Source of the DNA: Klebsiella aerogenes
Lineage (GTDB): Bacteria; Pseudomonadota; Gammaproteobacteria; Enterobacterales; Enterobacteriaceae
Length of the DNA stretch: 64,000 bases
Assembly (NCBI GenBank): GCA_029027985.1
Contig: CP119076.1
Location: 1,488,001-1,552,000, forward strand
Direction of reading: 5' to 3'
Each line of letters starts with the position of its first letter. Positions within the stretch are counted from its first letter, which is position 1. Made by a program: the position numbers and the translations under genes. The notes beneath the pieces are model-generated. The model was not told the origin of the DNA. It searched no databases and worked only from the letters and a program-made list of their open reading frames with translations. Below are positions 9,982 through 18,690 of this stretch, one piece after another.

Positions 9982-11339
9982 TATTTAACGATTGGCCGTG
10001 GCGTCAGTGGCGTCAGCTGCGTGGCGAGTCGCAGGCGTTGCGTCTGAATAACCAGGCGCTAAGTTGGCGACAGCTATGCGCGCGCGTTGATGCACTGGCG
10101 GCAGGATTTGCCGAACAAGGCGTCACGGAAGGTCAGGGCGTGGCGTTGCGGGCCTATAACCAGCCGCAGACGTTGCTTGCCTGGCTGGCGCTGCTGCAGT
10201 GTGGCGCGCGGGTGCTGCCGCTTAATCCGCAGTTGCCCCCAGCGTTGCTGCAGGAGCTGTTGCCCGCGTTAACCATGCAATATCAGCTGGCGCTTAACGG
10301 TGACGCGCTGCCGGTTGCTTTACCGACATTAACGCTGCAAGCGGCTGCGGGAACCCATGCTGTGCCATGGCGTGGAGAGCGTTTCGCCTCGATGACGTTG
10401 ACCTCGGGGTCAACCGGTCTGCCGAAGGCAGCGGTGCATAGCGCCAACGCCCATCTGGCGAGCGCTGCTGGCGTGCTGGCGTTGATGCCTTTTGCCGCAG
10501 AGGACGACTGGCTGTTGTCGCTGCCGTTGTTTCATGTCTCCGGGCAGGGAATTATGTGGCGCTGGCTGTTGGCTGGCGCGCGGCTAACGGTACGTGACAA
10601 ACAGCCGTTGGAACATCTGTTGCAGGGCTGTACCCATGCATCGCTAGTGCCGACCCAACTGTGGCGCCTGCTCAATGACGACGCCGAGGTTGCGCTGAAA
10701 GCGGTGCTACTCGGCGGCGCGGCGATCCCGGTTGAACTCACTGAACGGGCGCAAGCGCGCGGTATCCGCAGCTTTTGCGGCTATGGGCTCACCGAGTTCG
10801 CGTCGACCGTTTGCGCCAAAGAGGCCGATGGCGCGGCGGATGTCGGCGCAGCATTGCCAGGGCGGGAATTGAACATTGTTGCTGGTGAAATTTGGCTGCG
10901 GGCGGAGAGTATGGCGGCGGGCTACTGGCGCGATGGTCAATTGCTGCCGTTAACCAACGCGGAAGGCTGGTTTGCCACCCGCGATCGCGGTGAGCTACGC
11001 GATGGCCGGCTCATGGTTCTGGGACGCATGGATAATCTCTTTTTTAGTGGTGGTGAAGGTATTCAACCGGAAGAGATCGAGCGCGTATTAATCACTCATC
11101 CGCAGGTAGAACAGGTCTTTATCGTACCGTTGGACGATGCTGAATTTGGCCAGCGTCCGGTCGCCGTCGTCGAGTGCGATACCCTTTGTGAGTTAACGGC
11201 GCTGGCGGCGTGGAGTGCGGATCAGCTTGCCCGTTTCCAGCAGCCGATTCGCTGGCTGCGGCTGCCGGAAACGTTAAAAAATGGCGGGATTAAGATTTCA
11301 CGTCAGGCGCTGCGCGACTGGGTGAATACCTCGGCTTAG
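9978..11339 (+). CDS. menE: o-Succinylbenzoate-CoA ligase MenE
   Basis: An ANL-family adenylating enzyme of 453 residues that activates o-succinylbenzoate to its CoA thioester. The AMP-binding P-loop [17 protein letters not shown], the A5-type motif [10 protein letters not shown], the hinge region [20 protein letters not shown] and the C-terminal catalytic lysine context [14 protein letters not shown] are visible. GTG 9978 overlaps the menC stop. This is the last gene of the men operon. Its TAG stop overlaps the stop codon of the convergent tctA, leaving no room for a dedicated intergenic terminator. Confidence 0.95.
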   Translation: MIFNDWPWRQWRQLRGESQALRLNNQALSWRQLCARVDALAAGFAEQGVTEGQGVALRAYNQPQTLLAWLALLQCGARVLPLNPQLPPALLQELLPALTMQYQLALNGDALPVALPTLTLQAAAGTHAVPWRGERFASMTLTSGSTGLPKAAVHSANAHLASAAGVLALMPFAAEDDWLLSLPLFHVSGQGIMWRWLLAGARLTVRDKQPLEHLLQGCTHASLVPTQLWRLLNDDAEVALKAVLLGGAAIPVELTERAQARGIRSFCGYGLTEFASTVCAKEADGAADVGAALPGRELNIVAGEIWLRAESMAAGYWRDGQLLPLTNAEGWFATRDRGELRDGRLMVLGRMDNLFFSGGEGIQPEEIERVLITHPQVEQVFIVPLDDAEFGQRPVAVVECDTLCELTALAAWSADQLARFQQPIRWLRLPETLKNGGIKISRQALRDWVNTSA

Positions 11340-12853
11340 CCGATATTCGCCTCGGCGCGGCGTTGGCGCTGCCGACGTCTCAGCCGCAGCAGTGGCGGAA
11401 CTACCAGGACGGCAATGGCCAGCGCCAATAGCGTTTTGGTCACGCCGCTTTCCCATAAAATCGCCAGATTACCGTTGCTGATCGACAGCGCGCGGCGCAG
11501 GTTCTGCTCCAGCATCTCGCCTAACACGAAACCGAGGATCAGCGGCGACATCGGGAAGTGCATCTTGCGCATGATGTAGCCGAGCACGCCGAGCCCCACC
11601 ATCAGCAGCAGGTCAAAGGTGGTACTGTGCACCGCGTAGACGCCGACGGCGGAGACTGCCGCGATAGCTGGCACCAGGAACCACAGCGGAATCGTCAGCA
11701 TGCGGGTGAACAGGCCGATCAGCGGAATGTTCATAATCAGCAGCATCACGTTGGCGATAAGCAGCGCAGCGATAAGCCCCCAGACGATATCCGGCTGTTC
11801 GGTGAACATCGCCGGGCCGGGGGTGATGTTATACAGCGTCAGCGCGCCCATCATGACCGCGGTGGTGCCGGATCCCGGCACACCGAGCGTCAGCATCGGA
11901 ATAAACGAACCGCAGGCGGAAGCGTTGTTGGCCGCCTCCGGCGCCGCGACGCCGCGAATATCGCCTTTACCAAAGTTATCGCTGTCGCCGCTGAGTTTTT
12001 TCTCCGTCATGTAGGTGATGGCGCTGGCGATGGTTGCCCCGGCGCCAGGTAGAATACCGACGAAGAAGCCGACCACCGAGGAGCGCAGGGTTGCGCCGAC
12101 GCATTGTGCAGCTTCTTTGGTGTTAAACAGCATCCGCCCGGTTTTACGTACCAGCGTTTGTCCGCCGCTGGTGCTTTCCAGCATCAACAGGATCTCAGAA
12201 ACGGAGAACAGGCCGATAACTACCACAATAAACTGCACGCCGTCGGAGAGATGCACACTGTCGAAGGTGAAGCGATAGACCCCGGTATTCGCATCTACAC
12301 CTACTGTCGCCAGGCCCAAACCGATTAATGCCGCGAGGAACGATTTCAACGGATTTTGCGCCATCATGCTGCCGAGACAGGCGATAGCGAAGACCATCAG
12401 AGCGAAATACTCCGCCGGGCCAAACGCCAGCGACCACTGGGCGAGGATCGGCGCAAACAGGATGATGCCGCCAATGGCGATGATCGACCCAAAGAAGGAA
12501 CTGACGGCGGAAATCGACAGCGCGACGCCGCCGCGCCCCTGCTGCGCCATCGGATAGCCATCGAGGGCCGTCATGATGGCGGCGGCATCGCCGGGCACGT
12601 TCAGCAAAATAGATGAAATACGCCCGCCGTATTCGCAGCCGATATAGACCGTTGCCAGCAGGATCAGCGCCGATTCCGCGGGTAAGTGCAGGGCGAAAGC
12701 CAGCGGCAGCAGAATGGCGACGCCGTTAATTGGCCCGAGCCCCGGCAGCAGGCCGACAATGGTGCCGACAAAGCAGCCGATCAGGGCGATAAGCAGGTTT
12801 TCCGGCGTCATGGCGACGGCGAAGCCCTGCGACAGATAAATCCAGGTATCCAT
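11336..12853 (-). CDS. tctA: Tripartite tricarboxylate transporter large membrane subunit TctA
   Basis: A 505-residue polytopic inner membrane protein, the large permease of a TctABC citrate/tricarboxylate uptake system. The family signature GCFVGTIVGLLPGLGPINGV near the N-terminus, the matching mid-protein VGILPGAGATIASAITYM, and GVPGSGTTAVMMGALTLYNI are visible. It is the third gene of tctC-tctB-tctA, 11 bases after tctB. The substrate is probably citrate or another tricarboxylate, judged from the Salmonella tct system and the adjacent tctDE pair. Confidence 0.93.
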   Translation of the reverse strand: MDTWIYLSQGFAVAMTPENLLIALIGCFVGTIVGLLPGLGPINGVAILLPLAFALHLPAESALILLATVYIGCEYGGRISSILLNVPGDAAAIMTALDGYPMAQQGRGGVALSISAVSSFFGSIIAIGGIILFAPILAQWSLAFGPAEYFALMVFAIACLGSMMAQNPLKSFLAALIGLGLATVGVDANTGVYRFTFDSVHLSDGVQFIVVVIGLFSVSEILLMLESTSGGQTLVRKTGRMLFNTKEAAQCVGATLRSSVVGFFVGILPGAGATIASAITYMTEKKLSGDSDNFGKGDIRGVAAPEAANNASACGSFIPMLTLGVPGSGTTAVMMGALTLYNITPGPAMFTEQPDIVWGLIAALLIANVMLLIMNIPLIGLFTRMLTIPLWFLVPAIAAVSAVGVYAVHSTTFDLLLMVGLGVLGYIMRKMHFPMSPLILGFVLGEMLEQNLRRALSISNGNLAILWESGVTKTLLALAIAVLVVPPLLRLRRRQRQRRAEANIG

Positions 12854-12864
12854 AAGCTCCTCCG

Positions 12865-13296
12865 TTAATTTAACCAGACGCCGAGCGGCAGAGTGACATC
12901 AAGCAGGGTGTCGAAGGCGTACCATAGCGCCACCCCCATGACGACGCCGGCGATGCCGGCAGCCGGCAGCGTGGCGCCAAACAACAAGCCGATGACTGCC
13001 GTCAATAATGCGGTCGCCAGCGGGAAGCCTAACCATTCAAATCCCCATGCATACAGCACCAGCACCACGATCATGGTCAGCAGACGCTGCAATACATGCC
13101 GCCCCGGCCACGCGATGGCGTCCGAGCGGCGTAACAGCATCAGCGCCGAACACAGCAGCATCAAGCCGATAATACCCAGCGGGAAGGGGCGTGGGCCGAC
13201 GGGTTCATAGGAATACTCGCTGTGGATCTGCCAGGCGATAAACAGACCGCCTATGCACAACAACAGCCAGACCCCGGCAAAAATACGATCGCTCAT
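12865..13296 (-). CDS. tctB: Tripartite tricarboxylate transporter small membrane subunit TctB
   Basis: A 143-residue protein with about four hydrophobic helices, the length and profile of the poorly conserved small permease subunit of TctABC transporters. The first helix is IFAGVWLLLCIGGLFIAWQI, and a conserved PRPFPLGIIGLMLLCSALML segment follows. It acts with TctA in the inner membrane. It lies between tctC (15 bases upstream) and tctA (11 bases downstream), and this position is the main support for the identification, together with the topology. Confidence 0.88.
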   Translation of the reverse strand: MSDRIFAGVWLLLCIGGLFIAWQIHSEYSYEPVGPRPFPLGIIGLMLLCSALMLLRRSDAIAWPGRHVLQRLLTMIVVLVLYAWGFEWLGFPLATALLTAVIGLLFGATLPAAGIAGVVMGVALWYAFDTLLDVTLPLGVWLN

Positions 13297-13311
13297 TTGC
13301 GCCTCCGCCGG

Positions 13312-14292
13312 TTATTTTGCCAGGCCAAAGGCTTTCGCCTGTTCGCGATAATCGTTGACCTGCTGCTTCACGTAGGTATCGAGCTCCTTGCCGTTCATGT
13401 TGAATTCAAACAGCCCGCGCAGTTCACGCTGTTTTTTGAATGCTTCGGTCTGCTGCAGTTTAGTGAACTCATTCACCCACCATTGATAATCGGCATCGCT
13501 GACCTTTGGTCCCATAAAGAAGCCGCGAATAATCGGCCAGACCAGGTCGTAACCTTGTTCTTTGGCGGTGGGGACATCGGCCAGCGTGCCCGGCAGACGT
13601 TCATTGGCGAAGACCGCCAGTACGCGGATTTTATTCCCCTGTAGGTACGGCACCATTTCGCTGAGATCGCCGGAGACCGCCTGAACGTGATTGCCGAGCA
13701 GCGCCGTAACCGGTTCTCCGCCGCCTTCAAAGGCGACATAGCGCATTTTGTGCGGGTCGACGTTAGCTTTTTGCGCCAGCAGCGCCGCTTTCATCCAGTC
13801 CTGGCTACCGATGGAGGCGCCAGCACCAATGACGATAGCTGTGGGATTTTTCTCCATTGCCGCCATAAAGGACTTCAGGTCTTTCCATGGCGAGTCGGCG
13901 CGTACCGCGATCATGCCGTAGTCGGTGCCGACGCTGGCCAGCCAGCGTACGTCATCAACGCCGTAGCGGCCGAATTTTCCCTGCGACAGGTTTAGCAACG
14001 ACCCTCCGGAGAAAGCGACGACGGTACCGGGCTCCGCCGGGCGCTGGGCGACGATGGCGTTATAGGCCACCGCGCCGACGCCGCCAGGCATATAGGTGAC
14101 GCGCATTGGTTTCTCGATAGCGCCGGTTTCCATCAGGCTGACCTGAATCAGTTTACAGGTCAGGTCAAAACCGCCGCCGGGTTTGGCGGGGGCGATACAT
14201 TCGGTGCGGGAAGGGGGCTCTGCGGCGAAGGCGGAGGTGGCGCAGAGGCACAGCGCGATAGCGCTAAGTTGACGAAAAAATGGCGTTTTCAT
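13312..14292 (-). CDS. tctC: Periplasmic tricarboxylate-binding protein TctC
   Basis: A 326-residue solute-binding protein of the TctC/Bug family. A signal peptide is clear (MKTPFFRQLSAIALCLCATS, cleaved near AFA-AEPP). The mature part shows the family motif ECIAPAKPGGGFDLTCKLIQ, the carboxylate-binding loop region, and MPGGVGAVAYNAIV. It captures tricarboxylates in the periplasm and delivers them to TctAB. It is the first gene of the operon and divergent from tctDE across 133 bases, so this gap should hold the TctD-activated promoter. Confidence 0.94.
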   Translation of the reverse strand: MKTPFFRQLSAIALCLCATSAFAAEPPSRTECIAPAKPGGGFDLTCKLIQVSLMETGAIEKPMRVTYMPGGVGAVAYNAIVAQRPAEPGTVVAFSGGSLLNLSQGKFGRYGVDDVRWLASVGTDYGMIAVRADSPWKDLKSFMAAMEKNPTAIVIGAGASIGSQDWMKAALLAQKANVDPHKMRYVAFEGGGEPVTALLGNHVQAVSGDLSEMVPYLQGNKIRVLAVFANERLPGTLADVPTAKEQGYDLVWPIIRGFFMGPKVSDADYQWWVNEFTKLQQTEAFKKQRELRGLFEFNMNGKELDTYVKQQVNDYREQAKAFGLAK

Positions 14293-14425
14293 AGGTTTCC
14301 TCAGGAGGTACAGGGAATGTTTTTTTGATTATGTGAACCGACATGTGGTGATTCGGTTGCATGATTGTTAAAACAGTAACCTTTCATTTCCCTTTCAATG
14401 CGGCAGCAACTTTACAGGATGTGAT
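14293..14425. promoter_or_regulatory. Divergent tctC / tctD control region
   Basis: The gap between the tctC and tctD starts holds both promoters. An inverted repeat AACCGA (14336-14341) and TCGGTT (14353-14358), with an 11-base spacer, is the clearest symmetric element and could be a TctD binding site. This is inference; no -10/-35 pair stands out. A strong ribosome-binding sequence for tctC (complement of TCAGGAGG at 14301-14308) is not on the right strand for that gene and may be chance. Confidence 0.4.
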
Positions 14426-15103
14426 ATGCGTCTCTTATTAGCCGAAGATAATCGTGAGCTGGCTCACTGGCTGGAAAAAGCGCTGGTGCAGGGTGGTTTC
14501 GCTGTGGATTGCGTTTTTGACGGCCGGGCGGCAGATCACCTGCTACAAAGTGAAAAATACGCGCTGGCGGTACTCGATATCGGTATGCCGGGGCTAGATG
14601 GCCTCGATGTGGTGCAGCGGTTACGTAAGCGCGGACAAACCCTGCCGGTGCTGTTATTAACCGCTCGCAGCGCGGTGGCTGACCGGGTGAAAGGGTTGAA
14701 TGTCGGCGCCGACGATTATCTGCCAAAACCGTTTGAGCTGGAGGAGCTCGACGCCCGACTACGGGCGCTGTTACGGCGCAGTGAAGGGCAAGTGCATGAG
14801 GTCCAGCAGCTTGGCGAGTTGGAGTATCGTGATGAAGGCTATTTTTTACTGCGTGGGCGGATGCTGTCGCTGACGCCGCGCGAACTGGCGTTATTAAAGG
14901 TGCTGATGTTCCGCCGCACGCGCCCGGTTTCCCGTCAACAGCTATTTGAACAGATATTTAGCCTCAGCGATGACGTAAGTCCGGAGAGTATCGAACTCTA
15001 TATCCACCGCCTGCGGAAAAAGCTGCAGGAGAGCAATGTTCGCATTACCACGCTGCGGGGGCTGGGTTACTTGCTGGAGTGCGCGCGCCATGAGGTGGAG
15101 TAA
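14426..15103 (+). CDS. tctD: Response regulator TctD (OmpR family)
   Basis: A 225-residue OmpR/PhoB-type regulator. The receiver domain occupies residues 1 to about 115 with the acidic pocket ED (7-8), the phospho-acceptor Asp51 in AVLDIGMPGLDG, the switch residue in LLLTARS and the lysine in YLPKPFELEEL. The C-terminal winged helix (about 125-222) ends with ESIELYIHRLRKKLQ and ITTLRGLGYLLE. It is expected to activate tctCBA in response to external tricarboxylate sensed by TctE. The 3' end overlaps tctE by 14 bases. Confidence 0.93.
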   Translation: MRLLLAEDNRELAHWLEKALVQGGFAVDCVFDGRAADHLLQSEKYALAVLDIGMPGLDGLDVVQRLRKRGQTLPVLLLTARSAVADRVKGLNVGADDYLPKPFELEELDARLRALLRRSEGQVHEVQQLGELEYRDEGYFLLRGRMLSLTPRELALLKVLMFRRTRPVSRQQLFEQIFSLSDDVSPESIELYIHRLRKKLQESNVRITTLRGLGYLLECARHEVE

Positions 15104-16505
15104 ACCGCAGTCGCTGTATGCCCAATTGCTGTTGTTTCTCGGCCTGCCGCTGGCGTTGCTGTGGGGGTTGTCGGCATTCAATAGCTACGTCAGCGCGCTG
15201 CAGGCGGCGACACAGGCGTATGACCGCACGTTGCTGTCATCGGCGCGTACGGTAGCGGAGCGGCTGGTGGTACGTCATGGTCATCTTGAGGTGAATGTCC
15301 CTTGGGTGGTGCTGGACAGCTTCGAGCTCAATATGAACGACCGACTGTATTACAAGGTGCTTGATCCGCAAGGGAAGGTGATTTCCGGTTTTGACGATCT
15401 ACCGGCGATGCCGCCGGCAACCTCGCGAACTCAGCTCTATCCGGCGCTGGCATGGTTTTATCATACCGAATACCGCGGCCAGGCGATCCGCGTGGCGCGC
15501 CTACTGCAGCCAGTCAATGAAGGCGGCATCGTCGGGATGGCGGAGATTTATATTGCCGAAACGCTGCAGTCGCGGCGCTGGCTGGCTGGACAACTGCTGT
15601 TCTCATCCTGGGTGTCGCAGGGGTTGTTGGTGTTGCTGACGCTGGTACTGGCGGGCTGGCTGTTGCGTCGCGTATTAAGGCCAATGCGCCAGCTCTCTTC
15701 GCTGATGGTACGGCGCGAACCCGGTTTGTTGACGCCGTTGCCGGAACTGCTGCCGTGGTCGGAGACGCGGCTGCTAATTGTTGCTTTTAACCGCTATATC
15801 GATCGCCTGCGGGTGATGATTTCTCGCCAGGAGCGCTTCAGCGCCGATGCTTCCCATCAGTTGAAAACGCCGTTGGCGGTATTGAAGACCCAGGCCTCGG
15901 TGGCGCTGGCCAGCGACGATCCACGGCTGTGGCGCGAAAGTTTGCAGGCGATGCGTGTGACTCTGGACGATACGGTTTTGCTCACCGAACGTCTGCTGCA
16001 GCTCGCGACCGTGAAACGTCGGGAACAGGGCGAGCAGGCCTTTGCGACTGTCGATCTGCAGGAAGTGGTCCACAGCAGCTGCTTTTCACGCATTGCGCAG
16101 GCGCGGAGCAAGAATATCGATCTTGGCTATGATGGCGAGTGCTCGCCAGTAAACATTGTGGGCGATAGCGTGCTGCTGGGCGAGCTGTGCGCCAACCTGC
16201 TCGACAATGCGATTCGCTACACCCCTGAATGGGGGACGGTCACGCTGAGTCTGCATCGTGATAGCGAGGCCGTGCTGCTGACCGTGGAAGACAGCGGTCC
16301 GGGCATTGATGATCAGCAGATAAATCAGGCGCTGACGCCGTTTCGCCGCCTGGATAATGTAGGCGCGGTTCCTGGCGCTGGGCTGGGCCTGGCGCTGGTG
16401 AATGATATTGCGCGGCTGCACCGTAGTCGCCCGCAGCTGTCACGGAGCGAGAGCCTGGGCGGACTGAAGGTGACGCTACGCCTGCTGACCGTAGGCTCAA
16501 AGTAG
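15090..16505 (+). CDS. tctE: Sensor histidine kinase TctE
   Basis: A 471-residue membrane sensor kinase. A first transmembrane helix (LYAQLLLFLGLPLALLWGL), a periplasmic sensor of about 140 residues, and a second helix (GLLVLLTLVLAGWLLRRVL) precede the dimerisation domain with the phospho-acceptor histidine in SADASHQLKTPLAVL. The ATPase domain has the N box NLLDNAIRYTP, G1 VEDSGPGI and G2 GAGLGLALVNDI. ATG 15090 (MRWSKPQSLYAQ) is chosen over frame-open codons upstream because the upstream part lies within tctD and has no ribosome-binding site. The kinase phosphorylates TctD. Confidence 0.93.
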   Translation: MRWSKPQSLYAQLLLFLGLPLALLWGLSAFNSYVSALQAATQAYDRTLLSSARTVAERLVVRHGHLEVNVPWVVLDSFELNMNDRLYYKVLDPQGKVISGFDDLPAMPPATSRTQLYPALAWFYHTEYRGQAIRVARLLQPVNEGGIVGMAEIYIAETLQSRRWLAGQLLFSSWVSQGLLVLLTLVLAGWLLRRVLRPMRQLSSLMVRREPGLLTPLPELLPWSETRLLIVAFNRYIDRLRVMISRQERFSADASHQLKTPLAVLKTQASVALASDDPRLWRESLQAMRVTLDDTVLLTERLLQLATVKRREQGEQAFATVDLQEVVHSSCFSRIAQARSKNIDLGYDGECSPVNIVGDSVLLGELCANLLDNAIRYTPEWGTVTLSLHRDSEAVLLTVEDSGPGIDDQQINQALTPFRRLDNVGAVPGAGLGLALVNDIARLHRSRPQLSRSESLGGLKVTLRLLTVGSK

Positions 16506-16851
16506 CCCTTTCAGGCTGAGGGTGAGCCGGGTTGGTGCTGAAGCGGTTGGATCTGCTCGCGTACTAATTTTTTATTCTCCTTTTCCTGGCGCCCGCGCGA
16601 CGCCCGTTGTGCGGGTTAATTTTTATTTATGCCATCAATATGGCATTGTTAATTATATTCTTGGTAAATATAAAATCACCAGAATGAGCCTCTTCTCGCC
16701 AACGGGCGGTACCATTGATGTAAAAAGACGCAACTGGTTACACTCTTGTGATAAATCATTTCGCCAGGTCATTGATTATTGACGGGTGCGCAGTAGAATT
16801 TTGAGGTTTTTCGGGACTTCTTTGATTCTTATTTTCTGGATAGAGTAAACA
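16506..16851. other. Intergenic region tctE-yfaZ, no gene found
   Basis: This stretch of 346 bases has no convincing gene. It is more AT-rich than its flanks in its centre. A small hairpin, CCCG-TTGTG-CGGG followed by TTAATTTTT (about 16606-16625), may terminate tctDE transcription. A second perfect inverted repeat, ATGCCAT (16629-16635) and ATGGCAT (16640-16646), lies next to it and could be an operator for yfaZ. The yfaZ promoter must lie in the last 200 bases. Confidence 0.45.
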
Positions 16852-17394
16852 ATGAAAAAGAGCATTTATATGGCCCTGGCCGGGGTGATGATGGTGTCTT
16901 CGGCGGCTCATGCGATTAGCGTCACGGGCGAAGCTGGCGAACACTATACCAACCTGGGCGTTGGCTTTGGTACCGAATCGACCGGTCTTGCTATCTCAGG
17001 CAACTGGCTGCATAGCGATAACGACGGCGATGCTGCCGGTTTAGGTCTGGGTCTGAATATTCCGCTGGGTCCCTTCCTCGCGACGGTTGGCGGTAAAGGC
17101 GTCTACACTAATCCGAAGCAGGGCGATGAAGGGTATGCGGCGGCGGTCGGCGGTGGTCTGCAGTGGAAAATCGGCGACAGTTTCCGTTTATATGGCGATT
17201 ACTACTACTCCCCGGATTCACTCTCCAGCGGCATTGACAGTTATGAAGAAGCTAACGTCGGCGCCAGCTGGACTATCATGCGTCCGCTCAGCATCCAGGC
17301 AGGCTACCGCTACCTGAATCTGGCGGGCAAAGACGGCAATCGCGATAACACCATCGCCGACGGCCCGTACATCGGCGCCAGCGCCAGCTTCTAA
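16852..17394 (+). CDS. yfaZ: YfaZ family outer membrane protein
   Basis: A 180-residue protein with a cleavable signal peptide (MKKSIYMALAGVMMVSSAAHA). The remainder is rich in alternating hydrophobic and glycine residues and ends in phenylalanine (GASASF), the typical end of an outer membrane beta-barrel. It resembles E. coli YfaZ throughout, including EAGEHYTNLGVGFGTES and YYYSPDSLSSGIDSYEEANV. The function is unknown; it is probably a small barrel porin-like protein. It is monocistronic, with its own terminator downstream. Confidence 0.9.
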   Translation: MKKSIYMALAGVMMVSSAAHAISVTGEAGEHYTNLGVGFGTESTGLAISGNWLHSDNDGDAAGLGLGLNIPLGPFLATVGGKGVYTNPKQGDEGYAAAVGGGLQWKIGDSFRLYGDYYYSPDSLSSGIDSYEEANVGASWTIMRPLSIQAGYRYLNLAGKDGNRDNTIADGPYIGASASF

Positions 17395-17400
17395 TCCTCC

Positions 17401-17430
17401 GGCGCGGCCTTCCGTCGCGCCAGATTTTCT
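17401..17430 (+). terminator. Terminator after yfaZ
   Basis: GGCGCG (17401-17406) pairs with CGCGCC (17416-17421) around a 9-base loop and is followed by AGATTTTCTT. It lies seven bases after the yfaZ stop. Confidence 0.7.
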
Positions 17431-17489
17431 TCCTCGCCCGCCCGCGCCTTTGCGCTATAGTATTTCGACTTATCAGGCTGGAGTTCACA

Positions 17490-18689
17490 ATGCTAAACGT
17501 GGAAATGCTGTCCACTGGCGATGAAGTGCTACATGGGCAGATTGTTGATACCAATGCCGCCTGGCTGGCGGATTACTTTTTTAATCAGGGTTTGCCGTTA
17601 ACGCGCCGCAACACCGTCGGCGATGACCTCGACGCGCTGGTGGCCATCCTGCGCGAACGTAGCGAACAGGCGGATGTGCTGATCGTTAACGGCGGTCTGG
17701 GACCGACCAGCGACGACCTCAGCGCGCTGGCGGCGGCTACGGCGAAGGGGGAAGGGTTGATCCTGCACGCCGGATGGCTGGAAACGATGACGCGCTTTTT
17801 TGCCGAACGCGGTCGCCCCATGGCGGAAAGCAACCGCAAGCAGGCGGAAATCCCCGCCAGCGCCGAGATGATCAATAACCCGGTCGGCACCGCCTGCGGG
17901 TTTGCCGTCCAGCTCAATCGCTGCCTGATGTTTTTCACCCCCGGTGTACCGTCGGAATTCAAAGTGATGGTTGAGCAGGAGATCGTGCCTCGTTTGCGCG
18001 CGCGTTTCACGCTTCCGTCACCGCCGGTCTGTCTGCGTTTAACTACCTTTGGGCGCTCGGAAAGCGAACTGGCGCAGAGCCTGAACTCTCTGCCGCTGCC
18101 GCCGGGCGTCGTCATGGGCTATCGCTCGTCAATGCCGATTATCGAACTGAAGCTGACCGGGCCTGCGGAGCAGCGCGATGCGATGCTGGCACTATGGCCA
18201 GAGGTTCGTCAGGTGGCTGGGGAAAGCCTAATTTTCGAGGGGACGGAAGGGTTGCCGGCGCAGATCGCGCGCTGTCTGCAGGAACGTCAGCTTAGCCTTA
18301 CTTTAAGCGAGCAGTTTACCAGCGGCCTGCTGGCGCTGCAGTTGCGGCGCGCTAACGCGCCGCTATTAGCCAGCGAAGTGGTGCCCGCGCAGGAGGAGAC
18401 GTTGGCGCAATCGGCGCGTTGGGCCGCCGAACGGCGGGTTAACCATTTTGCCGGGCTGGCGTTGTCGGTCAGCGGCGAGGAGGACGATCATCTGAACTTC
18501 GTGCTGTCGACGCCGGAAGGCACGCACGCGCTGCGGGTTAAGTTCAGCGTCAATCGCCATAGTTTGCAGGTCCGGCAGGAGGTCTGCGCGATGATGGCGC
18601 TTAATATGCTGCGCCGCTGGCTCAACGGTAAACCGGTCAGCGGCGAGCATGGCTGGATTAACGTCGTTGAGACGCTGTTTATCGACTAA
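17490..18689 (+). CDS. yfaY: CinA-like protein YfaY (NMN deamidase-related)
   Basis: A 399-residue member of the CinA/PncC-related family matching E. coli YfaY throughout. The N-terminal molybdopterin-binding-like (COG1058) domain is seen in LSTGDEVLHGQIVDTNAAWL, VNGGLGPTSDDLSALA and FFTPGVPSEFKVMVE. The C-terminal half resembles the deamidase-type CinA domain (LSEQFTSGLLALQL) but is divergent. Its biochemical role is not established; related proteins hydrolyse NMN or ADP-ribose. The family symbol rests on full-length similarity. It converges on glpC with only one base between the stop codons. Confidence 0.9.
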   Translation: MLNVEMLSTGDEVLHGQIVDTNAAWLADYFFNQGLPLTRRNTVGDDLDALVAILRERSEQADVLIVNGGLGPTSDDLSALAAATAKGEGLILHAGWLETMTRFFAERGRPMAESNRKQAEIPASAEMINNPVGTACGFAVQLNRCLMFFTPGVPSEFKVMVEQEIVPRLRARFTLPSPPVCLRLTTFGRSESELAQSLNSLPLPPGVVMGYRSSMPIIELKLTGPAEQRDAMLALWPEVRQVAGESLIFEGTEGLPAQIARCLQERQLSLTLSEQFTSGLLALQLRRANAPLLASEVVPAQEETLAQSARWAAERRVNHFAGLALSVSGEEDDHLNFVLSTPEGTHALRVKFSVNRHSLQVRQEVCAMMALNMLRRWLNGKPVSGEHGWINVVETLFID

Positions 18690-18690
18690 C

